This document shows positions 6,118-6,525 of a stretch of 6,525 bases of DNA, piece after piece. The DNA comes from Pseudomonadota bacterium. GTDB taxonomy: Bacteria; Desulfobacterota; Desulfobulbia; Desulfobulbales; Desulfobulbaceae. The stretch lies in the NCBI GenBank assembly GCA_009778235.1, contig WRKE01000198.1, forward strand, positions 1-6,525, in the 5' to 3' direction. The notes below the pieces were generated by a model that made no database searches, was not told the origin of the DNA, and saw only the letters and a list, made by a program, of their open reading frames with translations. Numbering within the stretch: the first letter of the stretch is position 1; the number at the start of each line of letters is the position of its first letter. The translations under genes were made by a program, and so were the position numbers.

Positions 6118-6525
6118 ATCATTTGAAGAGCGCGAACCGCGTGAGCCTGGAGAACTGGTCGCGGGTCTGGATATAGGCACGACCAAGGTCTGCGCCATGA
6201 TCGGCGAGGTCTTCGAAGACCGGATGGAGATCATCGGGGTCGGCACCGCCGCCTCGTCGGGTATGAAGAAAGGGGTGGTGGTCAATATCGAATCCACGGT
6301 CAAATCGATCCGTCAGGCGGTGGAAGCCGCCTCGGACATGGCCGGCTGCGACATCGAGTCGGTCTATGTCGGCATCGCCGGCAATCACATCAAGGGCTTC
6401 AATTCGCCGGGCATCATTGCCATCAATAACCAGGAGATCAAGGAACAGGACATCGAGGCCGTTATCCAGGCGGCCCAGACGGTCAAGATATCGGACAACC
6501 AGCAGATCATCCATGTCCTGCCGCA
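6110..6525 (+). CDS. ftsA: Cell division protein FtsA, N-terminal part (3' truncated by window)
   Basis: FtsA is the actin-like ATPase that tethers FtsZ filaments to the inner membrane and recruits later divisome proteins. The frame is open from the ATG at 6110 to the window end, giving 138 complete codons. The first 15 or so residues are acidic and hydrophilic (GESFEEREPREPGE). Then comes the phosphate-1 loop VAGLDIGTTKVCA (17-29) of the actin/Hsp70 fold, followed by IIGVGTA and GMKKGVVVNIEST, which lead into the 1C (SHS2) subdomain, with the conserved VYVGIAGNHIKGFNS and, near the end, QQIIHVLP. All of this is typical of FtsA. The membrane-targeting helix at the far C-terminus is outside the window. 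It overlaps ftsQ by 8 nt; ftsZ is expected next downstream. Confidence 0.96.
   Translation, partial: MGESFEEREPREPGELVAGLDIGTTKVCAMIGEVFEDRMEIIGVGTAASSGMKKGVVVNIESTVKSIRQAVEAASDMAGCDIESVYVGIAGNHIKGFNSPGIIAINNQEIKEQDIEAVIQAAQTVKISDNQQIIHVLP

Noticed and set aside
5038..6303. A 421-codon open frame on the minus strand across murB-ftsQ-ftsA
   Set aside because: It spans three genes on the opposite strand and has low-complexity Pro/Gln/His-rich content. It is a shadow of GC-rich plus-strand codons.
1..6525. Mobile element, CRISPR array, tRNA or phage-derived segment
   Set aside because: No direct or terminal inverted repeats, spaced repeat arrays, cloverleaf sequences or transposase-like frames were seen. 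Every part of the window beyond short junctions is accounted for by dcw genes.

Overview
The window is a stretch of the division and cell wall (dcw) cluster of a Gram-negative bacterium. All recognisable genes are on the plus strand and packed almost end to end: mraY (last 32 codons), murD, a small two-CxxC gene, murG, murC, murB, ftsQ and the first third of ftsA. Base composition is GC-rich and looks even across the genes. The order murG-murC-murB-ftsQ-ftsA, with no ddl gene between murB and ftsQ, together with the protein character (FtsA, MurC and MraY termini), suggests a Desulfobacterota/deltaproteobacterial lineage, perhaps Desulfobulbales-like. That placement is from memory of family resemblance, not from a search.

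Layout: 1-99 mraY 3' end; 103-1479 murD; 1487-1708 small cysteine-motif protein; 1699-2790 murG; 2791-2817 the longest intergenic gap (27 nt); 2818-4236 murC; 4233-5150 murB; 5173-6117 ftsQ; 6110-6525 ftsA, running off the end. Gene junctions are 3 nt, 7 nt, a 10-nt overlap, 27 nt, a 4-nt ATGA overlap, 22 nt and an 8-nt overlap. This is the pattern of one co-transcribed, translationally coupled operon. I see no convincing promoter, terminator, tRNA, CRISPR array, insertion sequence or other mobile element, and no gene-free stretch over 30 bases.

Functionally, MurB and MurC act on UDP-GlcNAc-enolpyruvate and UDP-MurNAc, and MurD adds D-glutamate. MraY moves the finished UDP-MurNAc-pentapeptide onto undecaprenyl phosphate, and MurG adds GlcNAc to give lipid II. 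FtsQ and FtsA then link this precursor supply to the divisome and the FtsZ ring.

The main departure from the textbook order is at murD-murG. The ftsW gene usually found there is absent, and the slot holds only a 73-residue protein with a CxxC-x25-CxxC pattern. That protein resembles the short cysteine tail seen at the C-terminus of many PAS-type sensor proteins. It has the strongest Shine-Dalgarno sequence in the window. A secondary observation is that MurC has leucine where the Mur ligase family has a near-invariant asparagine (HNxxN motif). Apart from these points the region is an ordinary dcw core, and I see no evidence of a new multi-gene system.
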